From Bugulina stolonifera (lineage: Eukaryota; Bryozoa; Gymnolaemata; Cheilostomatida; Bugulidae): a DNA stretch of 64,000 nucleotides. Below the pieces are notes generated by a model. It had not been told where the DNA came from, searched no databases, and saw only the letters and a list, made by a program, of their open reading frames with translations. The translations under genes and the position numbers were made by a program. Positions 13,101 to 22,754 of the stretch are shown one piece after another; position 1 is the stretch's first letter, and every line of letters starts with the position of its first letter. The stretch lies in assembly GCA_935421135.1 (NCBI GenBank), contig OW285191.1, positions 15,069,700-15,133,699 of the forward strand, in the 5' to 3' direction.

Positions 13101-16100
13101 CGTGCATTTATACGTGTATTTATACATGTATTTATACGTGTATTTATACGTGCATTTATACGTGTATTTATACATGTATTTATACGTGCATTTATACGTG
13201 TATTTATACGTGTATTTATACGTGTATTTATACGTGCATTTATACATGTATTTATACATGTATTTATACGTGTATTTATACGTGCATTTATACGTGTATT
13301 TATACATGTATTTATACGTGTATTTATACGTGCATTTATACGTGTATTTATACGTGTATTTATACGTGTATTTATACGTGCATTTATACGTGTATTTATA
13401 CGTGTATTTATACGTGTATTTATACGTGTATTTATACGTGCATTTATACGTGTATTTATACGTGTATTTATACGTGTATTTATACGTGTATTTATACGTG
13501 TATTTATACGTGTATTTATACGTGTATTTATACGTGTATTTATACGTGTATTTATACGTGTATTTATACGTGTATTTATACGTGTATTTATACGTGTATT
13601 TATACGTGTATTTATACGTGTATTTATACGTGTATTTATACATGTATTTATGCATGTATTTGTATTTATACATGTATTTGTATTTATACATGTATTTGTA
13701 TTTATACATGTATTTGTATTCATACATGCATTTGTATTTATACATGCATTTGTATTTATACATGTATTTGTATTCATACATGCATTTGTATTCATACATG
13801 CATTTGTATCCAGCTACTCTGGGCTAGACTACTGTTGGAAATAGAACGAATGAGGTGGGTACACTGTGCCTATCTCAGTGTAACACCTATGACAGTTGTA
13901 CAGACTAACTTTCATCTCTAATACTGAGCTAGACTGTATACTACTTACACCTTGCTCGTAACGTTCTTGTGAGTACCCAGTTAGGATGTTCACTGCCAGG
14001 ATACTTGCAGGTTAACTGAATTCCGACTGATCTATCATATCTAGAGGGTAAATGGCTATTCCGTGGAATGCCGTTAACATCTAAAAATAAAACAAATCAT
14101 GATGTATTTTCAGCAAGGAATTTATTTTTGAGCAGTCAAAGACTTGTTTCAAATCCATGAAAATAACAGTCCCTGACTGGGGTTTGAGCCCGCGGGGCTT
14201 CTATGGCACCTAATCACCTAGCACAGTGAACAGAACATGCTACCCACTACTGTTTTGTTACGGGGTTTGGCCATTTATATATATATATATATATATGCAC
14301 TATTATAAAATAGATGAAATTGACGATTTTAATTTCTTTAATTTATTTAACTACTACATAGTTTCGTACTTGTACAATGCAAGTACTCATCAGGTAAAAG
14401 AAATCATACATTATGTTCAACTTGATGTGAAAAATTTTTCACATCAAGTTTAACATACTATTTAGATTTCCGGTGAAAAGGCCGACAGGGAGTCGGGTGG
14501 TACGATAAGGTATCGTCCCCGGAAATTGCATAACAATATGGCTGGAAAGTGCCCAAGGTCAGACCATAAAAGGGTCGGCCATGCAAAAAAGTGCTTACAA
14601 TCATGTGCAATGAATTACGTATTAAAATGACTAAGATCCAAGACATCAGCCATTAATTGTAATTATAGGCAAAAGGACTTAGAATGAAAGTATACAATAA
14701 TGTACTTGTAATAACAATGCGATAGCAGTAAACAAGTACAGAGACGTGATTGGTTGAATAATAAAGCACATGAGCCAGGCAGTTAATTGACAATAATAAG
14801 GATAATAATAGACATTTAAAAATGAACTGTACATGCATAGTGTATAGTCCATGTAGTAGTGAATGTCTGCAGGCTAGGTGAGCTGAAACACCACAATACT
14901 ATTTTAGTATGTTGTGAATGTGCACCTATAGTGAAATTATTCAACTATTATTCAATTATTTTTATCAAGACTATGCTTCTTGATCCTAAATACAGCAGTG
15001 TCTGTCTCTCTTCGTTTATTTGAAAAGATAGAAAACTTGATATCACTAGTTTTGTGTTATAATAATTGTAATTAGTGAAAAATTCAGCAGTATTGCTCTT
15101 TTGTTAACAGCTAGGACATTTCTTACAAATGCACAACTAGTAGAGAAGGGAGAATTCTTTGATAAAAAAGTGGAACTACTTAAAAATATAAAAGATATGG
15201 AAGTAGACTACTTTTCTCAAGGCTATCATGCAGCGCTAGAAAATAAGGAAAACCACTAGCTGCACACTTTGATATTCATGGCAGCTAGCAAACTGAGAAG
15301 TTAACTCACTCACAAAACTCTGCTCAAGGGGTAAGACTCCTTGCTCTGCTTGGAGATCAGAACAGTGAACACACTCACTGTAACCTTTTTCACGATCAGA
15401 ATACTTATAGAAGTAAACACACTCACTGTAATATTCTTCACGATTAGAACAGTTAAAGAAGTAAACACACTCACTATACTCTGCTTGAGGATCAGAACAG
15501 TTATAGCTGAATCGTACACCTTCAATAATGTCTTCATTTGGGTACACCGTCAACGTAAAATTCCTCGGTGGCACTACAAAAACAGACAATAGACAGCCAT
15601 TGCAAAATAATAGAAATCTACTACAAGGTAACAGTTAGCATGCAAAATAGGAAAGAATTTGACTTCATGATTTAGGAATGTACCTTATTGAATTAAACCA
15701 GTCTTTGAAAGAAAGAACTGACCTTTGATATTATTTGTAATTTTCAGTAGGCTAGAAAACACTTCTCCATCATACGGTAAGTGTGTGACATCATAGTGCA
15801 TTCCTACACATTGGAATTGTCCTCCTTTGACAGAATTATTGGTTATGGTTACATAAGCGTTTAGCGTGCTCGATTCTTCAATAGCACGACAATGATCAAG
15901 TTTAATAGAAGATACATTAAATCCTGGTGCATCATAAATCTCTGCATTTGACGCCAGTTTTAACCAGCGGCCTGTCTTCTCTTCTTTATAACAACCAGTT
16001 TTATACTCGACTGTACCAGCAGTATCAGTAACGTATTTCAGATACAAAGTACCCAAATCTTCTCCAAATCCACTCGCTGTGCAGGTGACTGTTATTTCAT

Positions 16101-19100
16101 CATTGAAGTAGAAGTCAGGACTACCAATAGATGTGTAACTTATTCTGACATTAGCTACAGATAAAGAACAAATACACATATGATAAATATTCATAATATA
16201 TGAAGTGAAAGCTCAAACTTGTATCAAAGGAGTTATACAATGTACAGCAATGCGCTTCATCTACACAGCCAAGTATATCTGAATATCTACAATGTATCTT
16301 AGATGATAAGATAAAAGGTAAAATACACTTTATAAATTTTAATAAGGTATCGTATCAAATTCTTACCGCAGGGGAGAGTATCCGATGTGCGCCAGTTATC
16401 TGGATCGACAGGAATGAGCACCTTTGTTAATCTCCAGTTGGGATGTTCACCACCATGATATGGACAGTGTAGAACAACTCCACATCTGTCAACTCTTCTT
16501 GGTATGTGTGTAGTTACATACTCCCTGTTGATCTCTAACAATATATCATAATAATGATGTACAATACACCTGCGTGTCATGAATATGAGCTCCGCCCACA
16601 AAAATAATATGTTCAGTATCGTCTCGACATACAGGCATGCCAGTAAGCATTACCGAGGCACAGTACTGTACACTACTTTGATACTGACCAATATTGACTA
16701 AGTCTAACTTTCATATATTACAGAAAACATCTATTTATAGAAACTATCCGGTTTCAGTAATTCCAAACAATGCATTAAGGTGCAAACACACAAGAGCGTT
16801 TTGTGAACAAGTGTCAAACTCTATGGCCTTGATAAACAGTGGGCCAATGGTACGGTATGGTGCGATTTGCCAACTAGCAAAATAATATTTCAGTGGGTAT
16901 TCACTTTGTGGAAACTCACATGTTTATGTTTTCTAAATATGTTTAGCAGCCAATCACCGTTGAGCAAATTGCCTCAATACTTTTGTTGACGCCGCTCGAG
17001 CATTTTGAGAGTGTTGGCACCTGGCCGATTCGCGAGAGTCAAGTTCGCTCGAAAACGTTCTTGTGTGTTTGCACCTTTAGCTTATGCTTAATATTTTAGT
17101 TTAGCTAGAGTTCTTCATTACCTGATACAGCTTCCTCAGGCTGGTGTATGTGTATGAATTTATGCTGACTAATGTTACGGCACAGCAACATTGTTTTTTA
17201 GGAAACAAAACCCACATGTAATGTAATTTGTGTGAACACAGTACGACTTGTGTTCACCCTGTTTCAACGCAGTATAACTTACGGTGATACTCAGCTCTTG
17301 GTGATGAACAGTAGAAGCTAAATTCTTCTCCCACAGCAATATTCTCACTTGGGGAGACCGTCATCTTAAAACTTCCTGGCGGTTCTAGAAAATATGTAGT
17401 TGAAACTACAACTAACTAAAAGCATTGAAAGGCTCATTTATGTAAGAAATTATTCAGGAATGTTATGCAGCAATTTCCTCCCAGCATTTCCATTATAGAA
17501 AGAAGGCCATTATGCTGAAATTATTTTACACCGACATGTGCAAGCATATAAAGCATTTTTTTATTATAATTTACCATAAATATTATTATACATGTATAAT
17601 ATAGTCATAGTGAGATAAATATAAATTGTATAGAAGGCATAAAGACATTGAATAAAGCAGTATATTTTCTCTATGTAGGAAAACTAACCTTTAACATTTG
17701 AAACATTGACTTCTGTAGAGAGGGCATGAACACCAAGCTGAGTCAACCTGCAGTAAAACTTCCCTCTTAAGGCTACATCAGTTATGGTCAATCTCACTTG
17801 TAAATCAAATCTGTCTGGTTTATCAGAGTCAGCACAATACCTCCTGGTAAGTGGAGGTCCTTCTAAGCCATTAACTCGGTGAATATTAGGCCCACCTGTG
17901 ATGTTCCACACTCCATTCTCGGATTTAGTACACCCAGTTGTATATAATGAACCTCCATCATATACCAGATCTAGTGAACTTAGATTTGTAAAGGAAATAG
18001 CGGTGCAGTTAAAGGTTATCTGGTCATTGAGGTAGAAATCGGGGCTACCTTGAGATTCATAGCTAATATGCACCCCGGGGCCAGCTACAAATACAGGTCA
18101 AGTTTGGTAACATAACACACCAATTAATTACATAACATTACAGTAATATTATAAATGGGAAACACTGTGATATAAATTAGTGTTACATATGCAGCCATCA
18201 AAGCCCTAGTTCTTGAGAGCTACCAAACAGTATGTGCATATTTTACACCCAGACAGTCTTTTAACCCCTAATATGCTATTGGAATTGAAGATTTCCTTCT
18301 ATTGTCGACAAAACAACAAGTCGCTAAAATTCTTAGTTGTACTAATTTTATGGTAATAGCATTTTCTAACATTATTTTGACTCAAAGTTGTTGTGAAGTT
18401 CAACGCAGTCTTTAAAAGTGATTAATTGTCCACTTAGTGTAGCCACTGGTGCCAGTAGCTAGCCAGTGTAGTTAGCCAGTTAAGGCCTTATGTCTATCAA
18501 GGAGTACTCCTTGTGCGTATTAATAGTAATTTGGTTTCCAGCCTTAATAATGCTGGTTTTAGTGAGCTTTCCACAGTTTCCTCTCCTGTCACTAACAGGA
18601 GCTCCAGGGTTGATTTCTGTTTGGCTAACCGACGCTTGTGCATGTGTTTCCACCATATTGTTGTGCAGTACTAATAGGTCATGTAGTTAAATAAATAATT
18701 CTAATTGGCTGGTATATAACACAGCTACAACAGCTCATACTGCTCCCACTTTGCTAAAAGATCCCTATTTCCTCTAAATTTCCACTAAATCTTTGGCTAA
18801 GTAATTCAATAAATCTAATCCTCAATGAGTAACAATAAGGGATCGCATAGTTCCAGTTGCTAAAGAAGTTCTTTCAGAACATGATTCAAGTGCAATATTC
18901 GTAAATCTGTTTTGGAAACACCGTGTGGGCCTTGTTTCAACACAATGTAGAAACCAACCTTTAACATTGGGAATCTCAACTTCTGTAGAGAGAATTTCTC
19001 CGAGACCAGATTCATATCCTCTGCAGTAAAACCTTCCTCTTAGAGAGGCTTTAGTTATGGTTACTTTCACTTCCACAGAAACGAATCCTGGTCTGTGAAC

Positions 19101-21669
19101 ATCAACACAATATTCCCGAGTGAGCAGAGGTGCCTCTAAACCATCAACTTGATGAATATTTGGTGAACCTGTGATGTTCAAATGACCCTTCTCTGTTCTA
19201 GTACAACCAGTGCGATGCACTGAACCTCCATTATATATCAGATCCAAAGAGCTCAGACTGCGAAATGTAACAGCAGTGCAAGTGAAGGACATCTGGTCAT
19301 TGACGTAGAAGTCTGGTAGACCTCGTGATGCGTAAGTAATAAATACCTTCGGAGTAGCTGAAAACCAGCAGACATTTACTAGTATGACAAAAAACCATTA
19401 CGTAAGATATAACATATTACTATGAAATCAGATTGAAGATGTTTTAATCATGCGTACATACATGTACATGTATAGTAACTGTATATAGATATACACACAC
19501 ATGTACACACATACACTTGCAGTGCATTCCAAACATTTTACAATGTGTAAATACCCTTTACTGTAAGTCAGGGGTTCCCAACCTTTTTTAGCCTAAGTAC
19601 CCCTTCGCAGTCATGTAGCAAACAATGTACCCCTTTCTAGTAAACAACGTACCTCTTTGTAAAATGTGTTTAATCAAGGATGTCTTTGGTTGAATTCGAT
19701 CAGTAATGCACGAGTTGTATACATTATCAAAGCGTGTCACTTACACAGGTAAATAAGTGCAGTATGGTATGAATTTTTTATTTATCAAGAACTACGTAAT
19801 ATAGCTATCATCGTTGTAGTATTTTATGGCTTTCACACTGGTTTAGCTTAACTTCAGTGAGCCATTTGATGTACAATTCGGTAATAGATACTGATAATTC
19901 ATAATTTCTAGTGGGTAATTGAAAATCACTGTCAAAGGTGTGTTAAATTGATAACTTGTTTTGTACCCCCTGAATTTCTAAAATGTACCCCTAGGGGTAC
20001 ATGTATCCCAGATTGGGAACCCCTGCTGTAAGTATACAGCATTGCCAAGGTCTGCTCCTAGAAACATCTCTGGAGTGCAGATTGTGTATATAATATATAC
20101 ATATACATATATTTATACATCATGTAAATGTACATGTATATATGCATGTACTAGTATATGTACATGTACATACTCGTATGCATGTACGAGTATATGTACA
20201 TGTACATGTATATATACATGTACATATAAACTATTATAAGAATAGATGAAATTGATGATGTTTGTTTATTTAATTCATTTCACTGAATGAATTAAATAAA
20301 CAAACATCATCAATTTCATCTATTCTTATAATATATACTAGCTCTAGGACAATATCACATCCTATAGAGCACTTTACCCGATGATACAAAATTCAATATT
20401 TATACATGTACATATGTATATAAATGTACATATGTATACACATGTACGAGTATATACGTATGTATGTCAGGCTTGTCACAAAAAGTTTTACTGATGAAAA
20501 TCAGGAAGATTCAGCATTTCGGTGGAGGTGCCCATTTTGGGTTGGGTAAGGCACCAAAACCTGAGCTAAAAGTCAGGGAGTCCCCTGCTGAATTATGGAG
20601 ACTTGGAAAGCCTGAGACATGTGTGAGTACATGTATATAATTGCATTGCATATAAAATGCATTTTATTGGTGAGATAACAGCGCTAGTAAATTTAAATAA
20701 ATTAAGATATTCAACCAAACAGTTCCTTTGTAGAAATGTGCATGTATATCTAGAAACTAACTTTGAACGTTGGAAAAATCAATTTCTGTAGAGAGAACTT
20801 CTCTGACACTAGAGCCATCTCCTCTGCAGTAAAACTTGTTTAGTCTAGTAGCCTCGGATACAATCAGTCTTACTTCTGTATTAAATTGTCCAGAATTTTG
20901 AGCATGCGTGCAACGTCTCCTAATGTATACAACGTCCTCTACATCCGGGACAGCAGTGATGTCCCATTCTCCATTCTCTGACCTACTGCAGCCAATTCTA
21001 TGTGAAGAACTCCCCTTTTTATACATTAGATCTAAAGACTGAAGGCTAGAAAATCCTTTAGCAGTGCAGTTGAATGAGATCGGAAGACTGGAGTAGAAGT
21101 CTAGCTTAAATGGTATTTCATAGCTAATGTGCACCCCTGGATTAGCTAAAAACCCATGGGAAGTTTGTTAAAACAAGTAGGCAAGAGGATATAAAGAATA
21201 TAAAACAATGCACCCACTTTACACTATATCCGTTCCTTTCTATGAGACATGGCAGTATTATTAAGTGCATGGATATTTCAACTTTAAAAGTGGTCATAGA
21301 GAAGTTTTAATTTTAAACAGTGTTATTGTGTGTGGTAATGTTATTCTTCAAATTCAAAGCTTCAACAGTCTTATTAAGCCAACAGGAGAGATACTTTCAT
21401 TTTGTCAAAAACTCGAACAATATACTAAATATACATTTACATGTACAATTATAGAAAACCCTCCAACCTCCATAGTGAAATAATATTGAGTGAAATAGTT
21501 TTTCATCTACGTGTATACAATGTACCTCTGCAAATTCTGTCCCATCATATGCTGAGTATGCCATGAATCTAGTAGATAGATATTATGTAATGCAGCACTT
21601 ACCAGAGCTGAAGCCTACCAAATACAGAATGCTCCATATTATCATTGTAGTGCCATAATGAGGCTCCAT
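10112..21669 (-). CDS. Multi-Ig-domain type I receptor (3' end unresolved)
   Basis: Fifteen exons, phase 1 throughout, read without stops for about 953 residues: 21603-21669, 20762-21145, 18959-19357, 17689-18084, 17283-17384, 16367-16534, 15723-16154, 15475-15573 (or longer), 13949-14080, 12632-12742, 12072-12209, 11677-11790, 11346-11483, 10753-10848, 10112-10196. Exon 1 is a signal peptide (MEPHYGTTMIIWSILYLVGF). Exons 2, 3, 4 and 7 are single-exon Ig-like domains with four conserved cysteines (F-N-C, G-C-x-K/R-x-E, R/x-x-C, FYCR). Exon pairs 5+6, 8+9, 10+11 and 12+13 are two-exon Ig-like units (EGEEF-x-F-x-C, then V-x-I-x-C). Exon 14 is a Ser/Thr-rich stalk; exon 15 starts a membrane helix (TLIMGILIGLIVSAV) and ends in phase 2. 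The cytoplasmic exons were not found. An adhesion or recognition role is inferred; no named family recognised. Confidence 0.8.
10390..10745. repeat. 20-bp minisatellite TATTTCCCTAGTATAGGTTG
   Basis: About 17 imperfect copies in the penultimate recognised intron of the Ig receptor, ending within a few bases of the donor of the stalk exon. Confidence 0.95.
11808..12033. repeat. 11-bp minisatellite GTACACGGATA
   Basis: About 20 copies, perfect in the centre. They occupy nearly all of the 281-bp intron between Ig receptor exons 12072-12209 and 11677-11790. The 11-bp period lets all minus frames stay open, which gives spurious ORFs. Confidence 0.97.
12945..13645. repeat. 12-bp minisatellite TATTTATACGTG with 180-bp higher-order period
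   Basis: About 58 units with three main variants (TGTATTTATACG, TGCATTTATACG, TGTATTTATACA). The order of variants in 13021-13140 is repeated exactly in 13201-13320, a 15-unit higher-order repeat. It sits in an intron of the Ig receptor. Long ORFs on both strands are artefacts of the stop-free 12-mer. Confidence 0.97.
13646..13808. repeat. 18-bp derivative of the neighbouring 12-bp satellite
   Basis: Units of TATTTGTATTTATACATG continue the 12-bp array with an inserted TATTTG, so the period changes to 18 bp. Confidence 0.93.
14150..14245 (-). repeat. Possible tRNA-derived SINE head
   Basis: On the minus strand GGGTAGCATG (A-box-like) lies about 50 bases before GGCTCAAACCCC (B-box-like), with a TCAC/GTGA stem between. 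This is not an intact tRNA. It may be an old SINE promoter; support is weak. Confidence 0.3.
14338..14402 (-). ncRNA. Hammerhead ribozyme
   Basis: Read on the minus strand, all conserved core bases are present in order. CTGATGA is at 14393-14387. A perfect 7-bp stem II (GTACTTG/CAAGTAC, loop CATTGTA) is at 14386-14366, and GAAA at 14365-14362. Stem III closes as A-C-U-A / U-A-G-U over a 2-base loop. The cleavage triplet is GUA, with predicted cleavage between 14352 and 14351. Stem I pairs bases before CTGATGA (UUUUAC) with bases after the cut (GUUAAA), interrupted by one U-U, and continues as A-U pairs. Such ribozymes occur in Penelope-like elements, retrozymes and SINE-like repeats of animals. 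The host element here is unidentified; the flank after the cut is shared with the palindrome at 20.2 kb. Confidence 0.82.
14415..14454. repeat. Short inverted repeat
   Basis: GTTCAACTTGATGTGAAAAA is followed by its near-perfect reverse complement. It lies between the ribozyme and the adjoining decayed LTR. Confidence 0.9.
14455..14870 (-). mobile_element. Second decayed LTR related to the 21.9-27.6 kb element
   Basis: Matches the young LTR in the same orientation through TTTCCGG...GCCGAC, TCGTCC-CGGAA-TTGC, CAACAATATGGC, GGTCAGACC-AAAA-GGGTCGG and a GTGCTTACAATCATGTGCA block. It is well diverged and I cannot fix its end points. Confidence 0.6.
15310..15475 (-). repeat. 48-bp in-frame exon repeat carrying splice donors
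   Basis: Inside Ig receptor exon 8 the segment encoding Y-S-E-C-V-Y-F-x-x-C/Y-S-D/N-R-E is tandemly duplicated. Each copy contains GTGAGT on the minus strand in phase 1, at plus positions 15469-15474, 15421-15426, 15373-15378 and 15304-15309. Exon 8 can therefore end at 15475, 15427, 15379 or 15310 without losing frame, adding 0, 16, 32 or 55 residues. Confidence 0.85.
19569..20025. mobile_element. hAT-family MITE, 457 bp, with 8-bp target duplication
   Basis: Ends are inverted: CAGGGGTTCCCAACCTTTTT at the left and GATTGGGAACCCCTG at the right, with GTACCCCT blocks repeated inside. These termini are typical of hAT/Charlie-type elements. CTGTAAGT flanks it on both sides (19561-19568 and 20026-20033), the 8-bp duplication expected for hAT. 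No transposase frame is present. It lies in an intron of the Ig receptor. Confidence 0.92.
20232..20333. repeat. Near-perfect 102-bp palindrome
   Basis: Left arm TATTATAAGAATAGATGAAA... is mirrored at the right end as ...TTTCATCTATTCTTATAATA. The arm also matches the flank of the hammerhead at 14.30-14.35 kb (ATAGATGAAATTGA-GAT), so both probably come from one repeat family. Confidence 0.95.
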
Positions 21670-21715
21670 TTCACTACAAGTAGACAATATTTACAGAGGT
21701 CATGAATTCCTACAA

Positions 21716-21838
21716 GTGTGGGGTAGTGTAGTGTAGTGCAGTGCAGCGCAGCGCAACGTAACGTAACGTCACATAACATAACATAATATAATGTAATATA
21801 ATATAATATAATAATATATTATAATATTATATTATATC
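21716..21838. repeat. Graded pentanucleotide repeat
   Basis: The 5-bp unit changes stepwise along the array: GTAGT, GCAGT, GCAGC, GCAAC, GTAAC, ATAAC, ATAAT, ending in an AT-only palindromic tail. It lies just upstream of the Ig receptor start codon. Confidence 0.9.
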
Positions 21839-21946
21839 TATCGCAAAAACTTACGGCTGGGACTCGTTTTTTCCTAATGAACCAAATTGGTGGTGGAATG
21901 AAGGTACATAATATACATGTATATAATGCAACGTAAACAGGAATAT

Positions 21947-22754
21947 TGTAATGGTTTCTGTGTTTTGGTGCGGTCGTCCTTGGACGACTATCGACCCAGA
22001 AATGAAGTGCCTATGAGTGGTAATAGGACTTCGCATTACATGAAAGATCGAGCGGTCTCAGTAGCCCAAATACTACCAAAGACGACCCATCTGATCTCAA
22101 GTCCGACCTTCAGACTATACAGTGAAAGAGAGTAGTTCAACCTAGTAGGCGGTTCGCAAAGCGAATGACCTAGTAAAAGGAAGAGAAAGTCCCTGTATCA
22201 AGTATAGATGTGTCTTTATTGAAAGCCAAGTGTAGACTGAGACAATGAACAGTAAAACAGTGCCCTTTATATAGTATAAGGACTTCCGGCCGACGTGACG
22301 TCGGGAAAAGACGACGTGTGGTCGTCCGGAAGTTGCGCAACAAGATGGCCGCCGGAAGCCCGACGGCCGACCCAAAATAGGTCGGGTTCTACAAAAGTTG
22401 CTTATAATGGTCCAATTCATGTACAAAATGAATATCAATGGATTCTGAGAGGTCGGGCCTCTGTACATGGGTATAAAAGGCATAAAAAAGGACTTAGTAA
22501 CATTCATGTGACTATGTACAACAACATATAGTAAGATACATGAATAAGGAGTGAGCATAAACACATGGAGACATATATATAGACGGTAATTAAGTACTTT
22601 GAACATGCAATGTAGTTAAAGGTAAGTATACGAGCACTAATTGTGAGAATGTTAGTGTCAGGTGAGTAGCGCTGTAACAACTACTAGGCACTTAGGGTGC
22701 GGTGGAGCTTCGTCCGGGAGTTGGGGTCGTATACAAATGTCCTGTACCATCACA
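21947..22754 (-). repeat. 3' LTR
   Basis: Copy of the 5' LTR with a single base change. Minus-strand TATA-like box at 22266-22273 and AATAAA at 22215-22220. It lies 278 bp upstream of the Ig receptor start codon and in the same orientation as that gene. Confidence 0.95.

Noticed and set aside
12919..13921. Long ORFs (284-326 codons) on both strands
   Set aside because: They are translations of a 12-bp satellite that contains no stop in several frames; the periodic peptides have no gene structure.
14150..14245. Functional tRNA gene
   Set aside because: A- and B-box-like words exist, but acceptor stem and a 7-base anticodon loop cannot be formed.
22142..22606. 154-codon ORF repeated in both LTRs
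   Set aside because: Present twice only because the LTR is duplicated; it crosses the TATA and polyadenylation signals and has no recognisable domain.
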